A program made the position numbers and the translations under genes. Positions 23,287 to 31,306 of a stretch of DNA of 39,763 nucleotides are shown in pieces. The stretch's first letter is position 1. Every line of letters begins with the position of its first letter. This DNA comes from Stenotrophomonas sp. UBA2124. GTDB taxonomy: Bacteria > Pseudomonadota > Gammaproteobacteria > Xanthomonadales > Xanthomonadaceae. The notes beneath the pieces were generated by a model, which had not been told where the DNA came from, did not search any database, and saw only the letters and a list, made by a program, of their open reading frames with translations. The stretch covers positions 1-39,763 of the forward strand of contig DCXY01000003.1 of assembly GCA_002329155.1 (NCBI GenBank). The letters run 5' to 3'.

Positions 23287-24786
23287 GTGGAATCCGCCGC
23301 CAGCCAAGCCATCACATTGTCGCGCACCGCCCGTCGTTGGCTTGGTTGCGCGCTGCTGTGCCTGGTTTCGCCGTTCGCGCTGGCCGCCGCAGGCAGCAGT
23401 CCGGAGCCGCTGGAGAAGGTGATCCAGCGCGTGGACGCCGGTGATTTCGCCGGTGCGGACGCACAGGTGGCGCTGGCCCTGCAGCAGCCCGGGCTGGACG
23501 ACGCACAACGCGAGGCGTTGCTGTTCCAGCGCGAACGCATGCGCCGCATCCTGCTGGATTTCACCCTCGACCGCGCGCAGGCGATGGCGGCGGTGAAGCG
23601 TCAGATTCCGGATCTGCGCGAAGAAGAATTCCGCCGCTGGGACGAGGCCGGGCTGATCGAACACCTGGACATCGACGGCGAGCGCCGCTGGTTCAAACGT
23701 GCGCCGTCCAACCTGTTCCGCGTGAGCAGCGAGGCGGTGGCGCGGCGTTCGCCGGACATCAAGCCGCCGGAGGAAGGGCCTTATGAAACCCTCGGGCCGC
23801 ACCATGTCGAAGTGATCGACGCCGCCACGGTTACCGGCAGCAGCAGTCTGGTGCCGCGCCGCCTGCAGGTGACGCAGTCGATCAAGGTCAAGGCCGATGC
23901 GGTGCCTGCGGGGCAGGTGATCCGTGCATGGATTCCGTACCCGCGTGCCATTCCCGGCCAGCAGGAGCACATCCGCCTGCTGGGCAGCGTGCCGGAAGGC
24001 GCGCAGGTGGCGCCGGAAGACACGCTGCAGCGCACGGCCTACCTCGAGCGCAGGGCAGTGGCCGGCACACCTACCGAGTTCTCGGTGAGCTATGAAGTGA
24101 CCGTGTCGGCGCGGCACATCGCCATCGACCCCGACAAGGTGCAGCCGACGCCGGCCGACCCGGCGCTGGCACCCTACCTGGCCGAGCGTGCGCCGCATGT
24201 GCTGTTCACCCCGGCCATCCGCGCGTTCTCGCGCAAGGTGGTGGGCGATGAGACCAACCCCTACCAGATCACCCGCAAGCTGTTCGCCGCGGTTGATCGC
24301 ATTCCGTGGGGTGGTGCGCGCGAATATTCCACCATCAGCAACATCAGCGATTACGCGCTGCATGCCGGCCACGCCGACTGCGGCCAGCAGACGCTGCTGC
24401 TGATCACGCTGCTGCGGCTCAACGGCATTCCCGCACGCTGGCAGTCGGGCATGGTGTATTCGGACAACGCCGTCGGTTACAGCAACCTGCACGACTGGGG
24501 CGCGGTGTATCTGGCGCCTTACGGCTGGGTGCCGATGGACGTGACCACCGGCGCACTGGCAAGCGATGTGCCGGCGCTGCGTGATTTCTATCTCGGTGGC
24601 CTCGACGCCTACCGCATCACTTTCAACGACGACTACGCGCAGCCGCTGGTACCGGCCAAGCGCCATGTCCGCTCCGAAACCGTGGACTCACAACGCGGCG
24701 AAGTCGAATGGGAAGGGGGAAATCTCTATTTCGACCAGTGGGGTTACGACTTCCAGTGGCAGGTGCTGCCACGCAAAGGGAAATAA
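23287..24786 (+). CDS. Exported transglutaminase-like protein
   Basis: The 499-residue protein has a signal peptide (WLGCALLCLVSPFALAA) and a C-terminal transglutaminase-core domain with a full papain-like triad. The residues are Cys365 in HADCGQQTLLL, His402 in SNLHDWGAVYL and Asp418 in VPMDVTTG. The middle part (residues 190-300) is a beta-rich domain often found before such cores. Bacterial members mostly act as proteases or amidases; the substrate is unknown. The start GTG is supported by GGGAAG seven bases upstream. Only 48 bp without a terminator separate it from the TonB receptor, so they are co-transcribed. This suggests it handles ligand delivered or released at that receptor. Confidence 0.85.
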   Translation: MESAASQAITLSRTARRWLGCALLCLVSPFALAAAGSSPEPLEKVIQRVDAGDFAGADAQVALALQQPGLDDAQREALLFQRERMRRILLDFTLDRAQAMAAVKRQIPDLREEEFRRWDEAGLIEHLDIDGERRWFKRAPSNLFRVSSEAVARRSPDIKPPEEGPYETLGPHHVEVIDAATVTGSSSLVPRRLQVTQSIKVKADAVPAGQVIRAWIPYPRAIPGQQEHIRLLGSVPEGAQVAPEDTLQRTAYLERRAVAGTPTEFSVSYEVTVSARHIAIDPDKVQPTPADPALAPYLAERAPHVLFTPAIRAFSRKVVGDETNPYQITRKLFAAVDRIPWGGAREYSTISNISDYALHAGHADCGQQTLLLITLLRLNGIPARWQSGMVYSDNAVGYSNLHDWGAVYLAPYGWVPMDVTTGALASDVPALRDFYLGGLDAYRITFNDDYAQPLVPAKRHVRSETVDSQRGEVEWEGGNLYFDQWGYDFQWQVLPRKGK

Positions 24787-24834
24787 ACAGCCGTTTCAGG
24801 GCGCACTTCCATTATCTGCAGGAGAGAGCAGGGG

Positions 24835-27800
24835 ATGAACACGAAACTATTGAGAAAGGCGGCGCTGGCCGTGGCGTTGGGCGCGTGCCTGGGAGCCGTG
24901 GTGCCGGGCGCCATGGCCCAGAGTGCCACCGGCGCCATTGCCGGCCGCGCCAACAGCGGCGACCAGATCACCATCGTCAACAAGGCCACCGGCCTGACCC
25001 GCACGGTCACCGCAGGCAGCGACGGCGCTTACCGCCTGAGCCAACTTCCGGTGGGCGATTACAGCCTGCAGGTCAAGCGCGACGGCCAGACCGACAAGGA
25101 GCCGGTGTCCGTCAGCGTGTCGCTGGGCGGCACCACCAACGTCAATCTCGGCGGCGGTGGCAGCGGTGCGGTGACGCTGGATTCGGTACAGGTGGTGGGC
25201 GAGCGCGTGGTCAACCGGGTGGATGTCAGCTCCACCGAAACGGCCACCAACATCACCCGCGAAGACCTGGCACGCATGCCGGTGGACCAGAGCCTGAGCT
25301 CGGTGGCGATGCTGGCGCCGGGCGTGGTCTCGGGCAACTCGTCGTTGGGTGGCATCTCCTTCGGCGGCAGCTCGGTGGCCGAGAACTCGGCCTTCATCAA
25401 CGGCCTGAACGTCACCGATTTCTACCGTCGGCAGAGCTTTTCCAGCGCACCGTTCGCGTTCTTCCAGGAGTTCCAGGTCAAGACCGGTGGCTATTCGGTG
25501 GAGTTCGGCCGCAGCACCGGCGGTGTGATCAACGCGGTCACCCGTTCCGGCAGCAACGAGTTCAAGAGCGGTGTGGAGGTGACGTTCGAGCCGGCGGCAT
25601 GGCGCTCGAAAGCCGAAGACCACCGTTTTGATCGTGTCGATGGCGACGGCAAGCCGGCATCGGCGGTGTACTACGCCAGTCACGACACCAAGAGCTTCAT
25701 GAAGGCCAATGTCTGGGCATCCGGCGCTCTGGTCAAGGACAAGCTGTTCTTCTTCGGCATGTACGAGCAGCGCCAGGGCAGCTACGGCAATACCAACAAC
25801 CTGGGCACGGAGTGGCAGCGGTCCAAGGCCGACAACGGGTTCTGGGGCGCGAAGATCGACTGGAACATCACCGACGACCATCGCCTAGAACTGTTGGCGT
25901 TCTCCGATGAAGCCAGCACCGACAACGCCACCAATGCCTATGATTTCGACACCGCGACGATTGGCGATTCCAGCGGCACCAGTGTCGATGATGGTGGCGG
26001 CAAAAATGGCTCGCTGACCTATACCGGTCATTTCGGCGAGAACTTCACCGCCAAGGCCATGTACGGCATCAACCGCAGCCAGGCGCTCACGGCATCCCCG
26101 GCCGATACGGCCTGTGCGCAGGTGCTTATCGACGCCAGCTACAACGCTACCTACACGGCGATGGGCAAGCCGGCGGTGAGCTGCCACCCGAGCAGTTCGA
26201 CTTCCGTCATCGACCACCATGACGAGCGCAAGGTGGGGCGGCTGGATTTCGAGTGGCAGCTGGGTGATCACCTGCTGCGCTTCGGCCTGGACCGCGAGGA
26301 AATGACCACCGACCGCACCACACACTACCCCGGCCCGACCGGCATGCGCTACACCGTGTATGCGGCCACTCCGGGTGCAATGCTGGACAATGGCGCCACC
26401 GTGCCTGCTGGCGTGAATGCGATCGCAATGGGCCGCCGCCGCATCGACGGCGGCGTGTTTGAAACCACCGCCAACGCCTACTACCTGGAAGACGTTTGGA
26501 ACGTCACGCCGAACCTGGTGCTGAACCTGGGCGTGCGCGTGGATGGCTTCGACAACAAGACTGCTTCAGGCGCCAGCTTCATCAAGATGGATAATCTGGT
26601 TTCGCCGCGCTTCGGCTTCAGCTGGGACATGAAGGGTGATGGCGGCTCCAAACTGTTCGGCAACCTGGGCCGCTATTACCTGCCCGTCACCAACATCATC
26701 AACTACAACTTTGCCGGCGGCCTGATCGACGAGCGCACGTTCTATGCGCTCAACGGCTGGAGCAGCGCAACCAACCCGGTGACCGGCTCCAGCTACATGC
26801 AGCCGAATCTGGGAGCGCAGATTGGTGGCGTGGATGACTCCTACAACCTGCCGGTCGATGACCTGCGCCAGAGCGTGAGCCGTGACCTGGATGCGGTGTA
26901 CCAGGATGAGGCGATCTTGGGCTACCAGCAGATGATCAACCAGGCATGGTCGTGGGGCGTCAATGCCACCTACCGGCGCATGGCCAACACCATGGACGAC
27001 ATGCGCATCAACGCGCTGTGCGGCGAGCGCCACGGCACGTTGTGGCCCATTGCCAACCCGGGTGAGAAGCTGACCCTGTGGGGTACCACCGACATGGGCT
27101 GCGCGCAGGATGGCTGGGTGACCATCGATACCTCCAAGGAGGGCTACATGGCCGGTGGCAGCAATACGATCATGGGCTATTCCAAGCCCAAGCGTACCTA
27201 CAAGGCCATCGAGTTCCAGATCGATCGCGCATGGGATGACAAGTGGGCGTTCAATGCGTCCTACCTGTGGTCCAAGTCCGAGGGCAACCATGAGGGTCCG
27301 GTCAACTCGGATACCAACTATGGCGACACCGGCATGGTCCAGCACTGGGATCATCCGGCCAACAACCAGGACTACGGCCCGCTGTTCAACGACCGCCGCC
27401 ATCAGATCAAACTGCGTGGCAGCTTCAAGTTGAACGAGATGTGGGAGTTCGGCAGTACCTTCACCGCGATGTCCGGCGGCCCGCTCACCCCACTGGGTGT
27501 GGCATGGCCGGGTGACAGCACCGGCGCGGCGAGCTTCGTCACCGAAGGCTCGGGTGGTGGCTCGTTCTGGCATTGCGTCAAGAACTGTGGCGGCACGTGG
27601 GACCAGCGCGAGTTCGTCTACGCGGGGCGTGGCTCGGGCGGACGGCTGCCGTGGGTGTACAACCTGGGTGCCAACGTCACCTGGACGCTGCCGGTGCCGA
27701 ATGTGGACCTGAAGGTGCGCCTGTCGGTGTTCAACCTGCTCAACGAGCAGGAGGTCATCAACGTGCGCCAACGCTATGAAAAGGGTCCTGGCGTTACCCG

Positions 27801-27873
27801 TGGCCTTTACGGCACAGGCACCCGCTGGCAGACGCCGCGTTACGCGCAGCTGGTTGCCACCTGGAACTTCTGA
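24835..27873 (+). CDS. TonB-dependent outer-membrane receptor, Oar-like with carboxypeptidase-regulatory domain
   Basis: The 1012-residue protein has a signal peptide ending AMAQS. An N-terminal carboxypeptidase-regulatory-like beta-sandwich follows (about residues 30-110, TVTAGSDGAYRLSQLPVGDYSL). The plug domain comes next (about 115-240, VNRVDVSSTETATNITREDL and EFGRSTGGVINAVTRSGSN), then a beta-barrel ending in YAQLVATWNF with the terminal Phe needed for outer-membrane insertion. This is the Oar-type architecture common in Xanthomonadaceae. Ligand is unknown; neighbours suggest peptides of cell-wall origin. AGGAGAG and GGGG precede the ATG. A strong terminator follows the gene. Confidence 0.93.
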   Translation: MNTKLLRKAALAVALGACLGAVVPGAMAQSATGAIAGRANSGDQITIVNKATGLTRTVTAGSDGAYRLSQLPVGDYSLQVKRDGQTDKEPVSVSVSLGGTTNVNLGGGGSGAVTLDSVQVVGERVVNRVDVSSTETATNITREDLARMPVDQSLSSVAMLAPGVVSGNSSLGGISFGGSSVAENSAFINGLNVTDFYRRQSFSSAPFAFFQEFQVKTGGYSVEFGRSTGGVINAVTRSGSNEFKSGVEVTFEPAAWRSKAEDHRFDRVDGDGKPASAVYYASHDTKSFMKANVWASGALVKDKLFFFGMYEQRQGSYGNTNNLGTEWQRSKADNGFWGAKIDWNITDDHRLELLAFSDEASTDNATNAYDFDTATIGDSSGTSVDDGGGKNGSLTYTGHFGENFTAKAMYGINRSQALTASPADTACAQVLIDASYNATYTAMGKPAVSCHPSSSTSVIDHHDERKVGRLDFEWQLGDHLLRFGLDREEMTTDRTTHYPGPTGMRYTVYAATPGAMLDNGATVPAGVNAIAMGRRRIDGGVFETTANAYYLEDVWNVTPNLVLNLGVRVDGFDNKTASGASFIKMDNLVSPRFGFSWDMKGDGGSKLFGNLGRYYLPVTNIINYNFAGGLIDERTFYALNGWSSATNPVTGSSYMQPNLGAQIGGVDDSYNLPVDDLRQSVSRDLDAVYQDEAILGYQQMINQAWSWGVNATYRRMANTMDDMRINALCGERHGTLWPIANPGEKLTLWGTTDMGCAQDGWVTIDTSKEGYMAGGSNTIMGYSKPKRTYKAIEFQIDRAWDDKWAFNASYLWSKSEGNHEGPVNSDTNYGDTGMVQHWDHPANNQDYGPLFNDRRHQIKLRGSFKLNEMWEFGSTFTAMSGGPLTPLGVAWPGDSTGAASFVTEGSGGGSFWHCVKNCGGTWDQREFVYAGRGSGGRLPWVYNLGANVTWTLPVPNVDLKVRLSVFNLLNEQEVINVRQRYEKGPGVTRGLYGTGTRWQTPRYAQLVATWNF

Positions 27874-27886
27874 TCACCTGTAACAA

Positions 27887-27918
27887 CGACGGCCCGCTTC
27901 GGCGGGCCGTCGGCTTTT
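27887..27918 (+). terminator. Intrinsic terminator with TTCG loop after the TonB receptor
   Basis: An 11 bp perfect stem CGACGGCCCGC/GCGGGCCGTCG is closed by TTCG and followed by GCTTTT. It lies between the receptor stop and the serine hydrolase start (27932), so the hydrolase depends on read-through or a second promoter. Confidence 0.9.
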
Positions 27919-27931
27919 GTGGAGAGCTGTG

Positions 27932-29488
27932 ATGCGGATGCGGCATCTGATGGTGGCAATGGGGCTGGCGTTGGCAGGCGGGCTACACGCGGCGCCGGCC
28001 AGTGACGCGCAGGCGGTGCAGGCGCTGGTGGACCAGGCTGTGCAGCACTACCGGCTGCCGGGCATCGCGGTGGGTGTGATCGAGGATGGCAGGATCGTCC
28101 AGCGCATCACCCATGGCGAGCTGGCGGTGGGCGAAGGGCAGGCGGTCGATGCCGACAGCGTGTTCAAGATCGCCTCCAACAGCAAGGCGATGACCGCCGC
28201 CGTGCTGGCGCGGCTGGTGCAGGCCGGCAAGCTGCGCTGGGATGACCCGGTAACGAAGCACCTGCCACAGTTCCGCATGTACGACCCGTGGGTGACCCGC
28301 AACATGCAGGTGCGCGATCTGCTGATTCACAACAGCGGTCTCGGGTTGGGCGCGGGTGACCTGATGCTGTGGCCCGAGCCCAATCATTTCGACCGCGGCG
28401 ACATCATCGCCGGTCTGGCGCATCTCAAACCGACAGGCAGTTTCCGTTCCGACTACGCCTACGACAACCTGCTGTACGTGGTGGCGGGCGAAGTGGCCGC
28501 CGCCGCGGGCGGCAAGCCCTATGCAACGCTGGTGCGCGAGGAGCTGTTCGAGCCGTTGGGCCTGAAGCGCTGCCGCGTCGGCGAATGGTCGCCTTCCGCC
28601 ACCGGCAACATCGCGCGCCCGCATTCAAAGCGCGAGGGCAGGAACGTACCGGCAGCGGCGGAACCGGCCACGGTGGCTGACTTCCCGTCGATGGCGGCCG
28701 GCGGCATCCGCTGCAGCCTAAACGACATGCTGCGCTGGATGCAGGTGCTGCTGGACCCCGCGCAGGCACCCGGCTGGCTGGGCGAAACGCAGCGCCGCGC
28801 GCTGTGGAGCGCGCACATGCCCATGCCGATCAGCCAGCGCCAGCGTGACTGGGACAACACCCATTTCCACGCCTATGGCTACGGCTGGCGCCTTTCCGAT
28901 ATCGATGGTCAGTGGAAGGTCGCGCATACCGGCACGCTGTCGGGCATGTATTCCTCGCTGGCGTTGCTGCCCGACCGCAGGACCGGCGTGGTGATGCTGA
29001 TCAACGGCGAGGCCGAGGATGCACGCACCGCGCTGATGGAGGCCCTGCTCAAGCGCCATACCGCGCCGGGGGCCGCGCATGATGTGCTGTATTACGCCGC
29101 GCAGATGGATCAGGCCGCTGCGCAGCGCCGCTCCGATGGGCATGTGCGCCCTGCATTGGCAGACCGTGTGCCGGTCAGCCACGCGGCGATGCATGCGCGG
29201 CAGGGTGTGTGGCGCGACCCGTGGTTCGGGGAGATCAGCCTGTGCCCGAAGGGCGATGCCGTGTGGTTCACCTCGGCCAAATCGCCCGCCATGCATGGGC
29301 AGGTGATGCGCAGTGGTGAGCGCAGCTTCGTGCAATGGCAGGGGCTGGGCGAGGACGCCGACGCATGGCTGGCATTTTCCGGCGATGCGCAGCACCCTGT
29401 GATGCAGTTGCGTGCCATCGACCCGGAGATCGACTTCAGCTATGACTACCAGGACCTGGAATTCAAACGTGTCGGCGATTGCCGCTAG
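27932..29488 (+). CDS. Exported beta-lactamase-fold serine hydrolase
   Basis: The 518-residue protein starts with a signal peptide (MRMRHLMVAMGLALAGGLHA). A class C beta-lactamase/DD-peptidase domain follows with all three motifs: Ser82-x-x-Lys85 (ASNSKAM), Tyr177-x-Asn179 (YDN) and His332-Thr-Gly (HTGTLSG). The C-terminal 120 residues form a separate beta-rich domain of the DUF3471 kind. Such enzymes include D-aminopeptidases, DD-carboxypeptidases and esterases. In this locus, hydrolysis of D-Ala-containing peptides is the reasonable guess; beta-lactam hydrolysis is less likely given the His-Thr-Gly triad and size. GGAGAG before the ATG at 27932 fixes the start. Its end overlaps the VanX-type gene. 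Confidence 0.9.
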   Translation: MRMRHLMVAMGLALAGGLHAAPASDAQAVQALVDQAVQHYRLPGIAVGVIEDGRIVQRITHGELAVGEGQAVDADSVFKIASNSKAMTAAVLARLVQAGKLRWDDPVTKHLPQFRMYDPWVTRNMQVRDLLIHNSGLGLGAGDLMLWPEPNHFDRGDIIAGLAHLKPTGSFRSDYAYDNLLYVVAGEVAAAAGGKPYATLVREELFEPLGLKRCRVGEWSPSATGNIARPHSKREGRNVPAAAEPATVADFPSMAAGGIRCSLNDMLRWMQVLLDPAQAPGWLGETQRRALWSAHMPMPISQRQRDWDNTHFHAYGYGWRLSDIDGQWKVAHTGTLSGMYSSLALLPDRRTGVVMLINGEAEDARTALMEALLKRHTAPGAAHDVLYYAAQMDQAAAQRRSDGHVRPALADRVPVSHAAMHARQGVWRDPWFGEISLCPKGDAVWFTSAKSPAMHGQVMRSGERSFVQWQGLGEDADAWLAFSGDAQHPVMQLRAIDPEIDFSYDYQDLEFKRVGDCR

Positions 29489-30176
29489 GCCCACGCTGGC
29501 GCTGCTGCTGATTGCGGCGTCCGCCACCGCACAGGCGGTGGATGTATCACCGGCCACCACGCCGCAACAGGCCGACATGGTGGATGTCACCACGTTGGCA
29601 CAGGGCATCGCGGTGGATCTGCGCTACGCCGGCACCGACAACTTCACCGGGCGCGTGGTGCCCGGTTACGACGCGCCGCGCTGCTACCTGCTGCGGCCCG
29701 TGGCCGAGGCACTGGCGCGTGTGCAGGCGGGCCTGCGCGCGCAGGGCCACACCCTGCAGGTCTACGATTGCTACCGACCGGTGCATGCGGTCAAATCATT
29801 CGTGGCATGGGCGCATGACCCGGCCGACCAGCAGGCCAAGGCGCGCTACTACCCCAACGTGGACAAGCGCCGCCTGCTGGACGGCTACATCGCCGAGACG
29901 TCCGGCCACAGCCGTGGCGCCACCATTGATCTGGGCGTGCTCGACTGCCGCAGCGGCCAGTGCCAGCCACTGGACATGGGCACCGGCTTCGACCGTTTCG
30001 ATCCGCTGGCGCATACCGCCAACCCGGACATCAGCGCGCAGCAGAAGCAGAACCGGCAGCTGCTGCTGCAGGCCATGCAGGCGCAGGGCTTCGTCAATTA
30101 CGACATGGAATGGTGGCACTACACCTTCAAGCCCGAGCCCACACCGGAGACCGCTTACGACTTCCCGGTGCGTTGA
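29469..30176 (+). CDS. Exported VanX/DdpX-type D-Ala-D-Ala dipeptidase (M15D)
   Basis: VanX-type zinc enzymes hydrolyse the dipeptide D-Ala-D-Ala. The 235-residue product has every active-site element: Arg103 (DCYRP), zinc ligands His147 and Asp154 (SGHSRGATIDLG), the general base Glu214 and zinc ligand His217 (DMEWWHY). The N-terminus MSAIAARPTLALLLIAASATAQA is a signal peptide, so it acts in the periplasm, unlike enterococcal VanX. The GTG at 29469 is chosen because it gives this signal peptide; the gene overlaps the previous one by 20 bp. There is no vanA/vanH ligase or dehydrogenase nearby, so a nutritional or recycling role rather than glycopeptide resistance is likely. Confidence 0.92.
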   Translation: MSAIAARPTLALLLIAASATAQAVDVSPATTPQQADMVDVTTLAQGIAVDLRYAGTDNFTGRVVPGYDAPRCYLLRPVAEALARVQAGLRAQGHTLQVYDCYRPVHAVKSFVAWAHDPADQQAKARYYPNVDKRRLLDGYIAETSGHSRGATIDLGVLDCRSGQCQPLDMGTGFDRFDPLAHTANPDISAQQKQNRQLLLQAMQAQGFVNYDMEWWHYTFKPEPTPETAYDFPVR

Positions 30177-30228
30177 GGGCGGGTGCCGCCGTTAGACTGG
30201 CCGCTTCCATCGCCACCGCATCGCACGC

Positions 30229-30609
30229 ATGAACCTTGTCCTGCACTACGGCTTGCTTGGCTCGCTTGAGGCCGCCCTGATCGCATTGGCGGTGGGGTTT
30301 GCCGTGTTCGCGCTGTGGTGGCAGGTGTGCCGCCGCACGGGGCTGTCGCACGGGCACGCGGTGGGCTGGGCCAGCCTGGCGGCCATCGCCATTTCCGCCG
30401 GCGTGGACAGCTGGAACCTGTTCTACCTGGGCATGGTGCAGCTGGAATCGCCGCTTTACGCGAAGTTGGCGCTGTCCGGCATCCATGATCCGGACCAGCT
30501 GGGCACCCGCGTGGTGCTGGAAGTGGTCGGTGCGTTGATTGGCGTCGGCTTGGGGTGGACGGTGTTCAGTTCACGGCAAGCTTCCACCGACGCCACCGGT
30601 CGCTCTTAA
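30229..30609 (+). CDS. Small membrane protein of unknown function
   Basis: I do not recognise this family. The 126-residue product has three hydrophobic helices, at about residues 8-32, 45-66 and 92-112. Between the second and third is a loop (LGMVQLESPLYAKLALSGIHDPDQLG). Charged residues are few, and a short Ser/Thr-rich tail is cytoplasmic. No strong Shine-Dalgarno sequence precedes the ATG. TAGACT at 30193-30198 could be a -10 box with a leader of about 25 bases. It follows the VanX-type gene by 52 bp and could be in the same transcript, but nothing in its sequence ties it to cell-wall metabolism. Confidence 0.7.
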   Translation: MNLVLHYGLLGSLEAALIALAVGFAVFALWWQVCRRTGLSHGHAVGWASLAAIAISAGVDSWNLFYLGMVQLESPLYAKLALSGIHDPDQLGTRVVLEVVGALIGVGLGWTVFSSRQASTDATGRS

Positions 30610-30833
30610 AGACCGGACATATCGGCAATAAGCGACACGATTGGAACACTCGAATCATCGGCTTACGTTGGCTTCACGGCTGAGTAACGGGGCGGGTAAT
30701 CGCAGTCGCGGCGGCAGAGGTTAAACAGGCGTTTTTCGCCGTTTTCATGAGGCCGAACGATTCAGGCTGGGGTTGCGAAGGTGGGGCCGTGCGGAATTAC
30801 CGCGCTTTCCCCAACAACGACGAGGAAACCCTG

Positions 30834-31211
30834 ATGACCATTCGTAATCGTGCCCCGCTGTTCGCTCTGGCCGCCATCATGGGCACCGCGCTGGCGATGC
30901 CGGCCATGGCCCAGGATGCAAAGGATCAGGCGGCCGCCGCCCAGGCGTCGGCCCAGCAGGCGCAGAGTGATGCCGCCCAGGCCCAGGATGCAGCCGCCGA
31001 TGCGTCGGCCAGTGCTGCACAGGCCTCGGCTGCCGCAAACGGCGGTGGCCAGACCTGGGCCAGTGTTGATACCGATGGCGACGGCGCCATCAGCAAGACC
31101 GAGGCCACGGCCAATGCCGGCCTGGCACAGGTGTTCGATGCCGCCGATGCCGACAAGGACGGCAAGCTCACCCAGGAGGAGTACCGCGCATTCGCGGCCA
31201 AGCAGAAGTAA
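30834..31211 (+). CDS. Secreted EF-hand protein with Ala/Gln-rich helical segment
   Basis: The 125-residue protein has a signal peptide ending AMAQD. A stretch of about 45 residues almost entirely Ala, Gln, Asp and Ser follows (likely a helix or coiled coil). Two EF-hand loops close the protein: DTDGDGAISKTE and DADKDGKLTQEE, both with complete calcium ligands. A periplasmic calcium-binding role is likely; a partner is not known. ATG 30834 is chosen over the frame opening at 30747 because GAGGAAA lies nine bases upstream and the signal peptide begins here. The gap 30610-30833 holds no gene; it has a small hairpin GGCG-TTTTT-CGCC (30728-30740) followed by GTTTT. Confidence 0.85.
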   Translation: MTIRNRAPLFALAAIMGTALAMPAMAQDAKDQAAAAQASAQQAQSDAAQAQDAAADASASAAQASAAANGGGQTWASVDTDGDGAISKTEATANAGLAQVFDAADADKDGKLTQEEYRAFAAKQK

Positions 31212-31233
31212 CCGCTGATTGACTCCAAGCAAA

Positions 31234-31273
31234 CCCCTCTCCCGCAAGCGGGAGAGGGGTTGGGGTGAGGGAG
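31234..31273 (+). repeat. CCCCTCTCCCG/CGGGAGAGGGG hairpin with TTGGGGTGAGGG tail
   Basis: An 11 bp perfect stem with a CAAG loop is followed by TTGGGGTGAGGG. The same hairpin-plus-tail design, with different stem bases, is inside the composite repeats at 12703 and 15229. It lies 22 bp after the EF-hand gene and may stabilise or end its mRNA. Confidence 0.75.
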
Positions 31274-31306
31274 CCCCCGCAACACCCACGCGTTATGCTG
31301 TGCGCC

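Noticed and set aside
27932..29488. A true class C beta-lactamase (resistance gene)
   Set aside because: The third motif is His-Thr-Gly, the protein is about 140 residues too long, and no ampR-type regulator is adjacent. A peptidase or esterase role fits better.
29469..30176. Vancomycin resistance operon
   Set aside because: Only the VanX-type gene is present. There is no D-Ala-D-Lac ligase, VanH dehydrogenase or VanRS pair, and the enzyme is exported.
30643..30669. GGAAC-N18-CGTT as an ECF-sigma promoter before the EF-hand gene
   Set aside because: The spacing is longer than the usual 16-17 and the match is short. The leader would be over 150 bases, so chance is likely.
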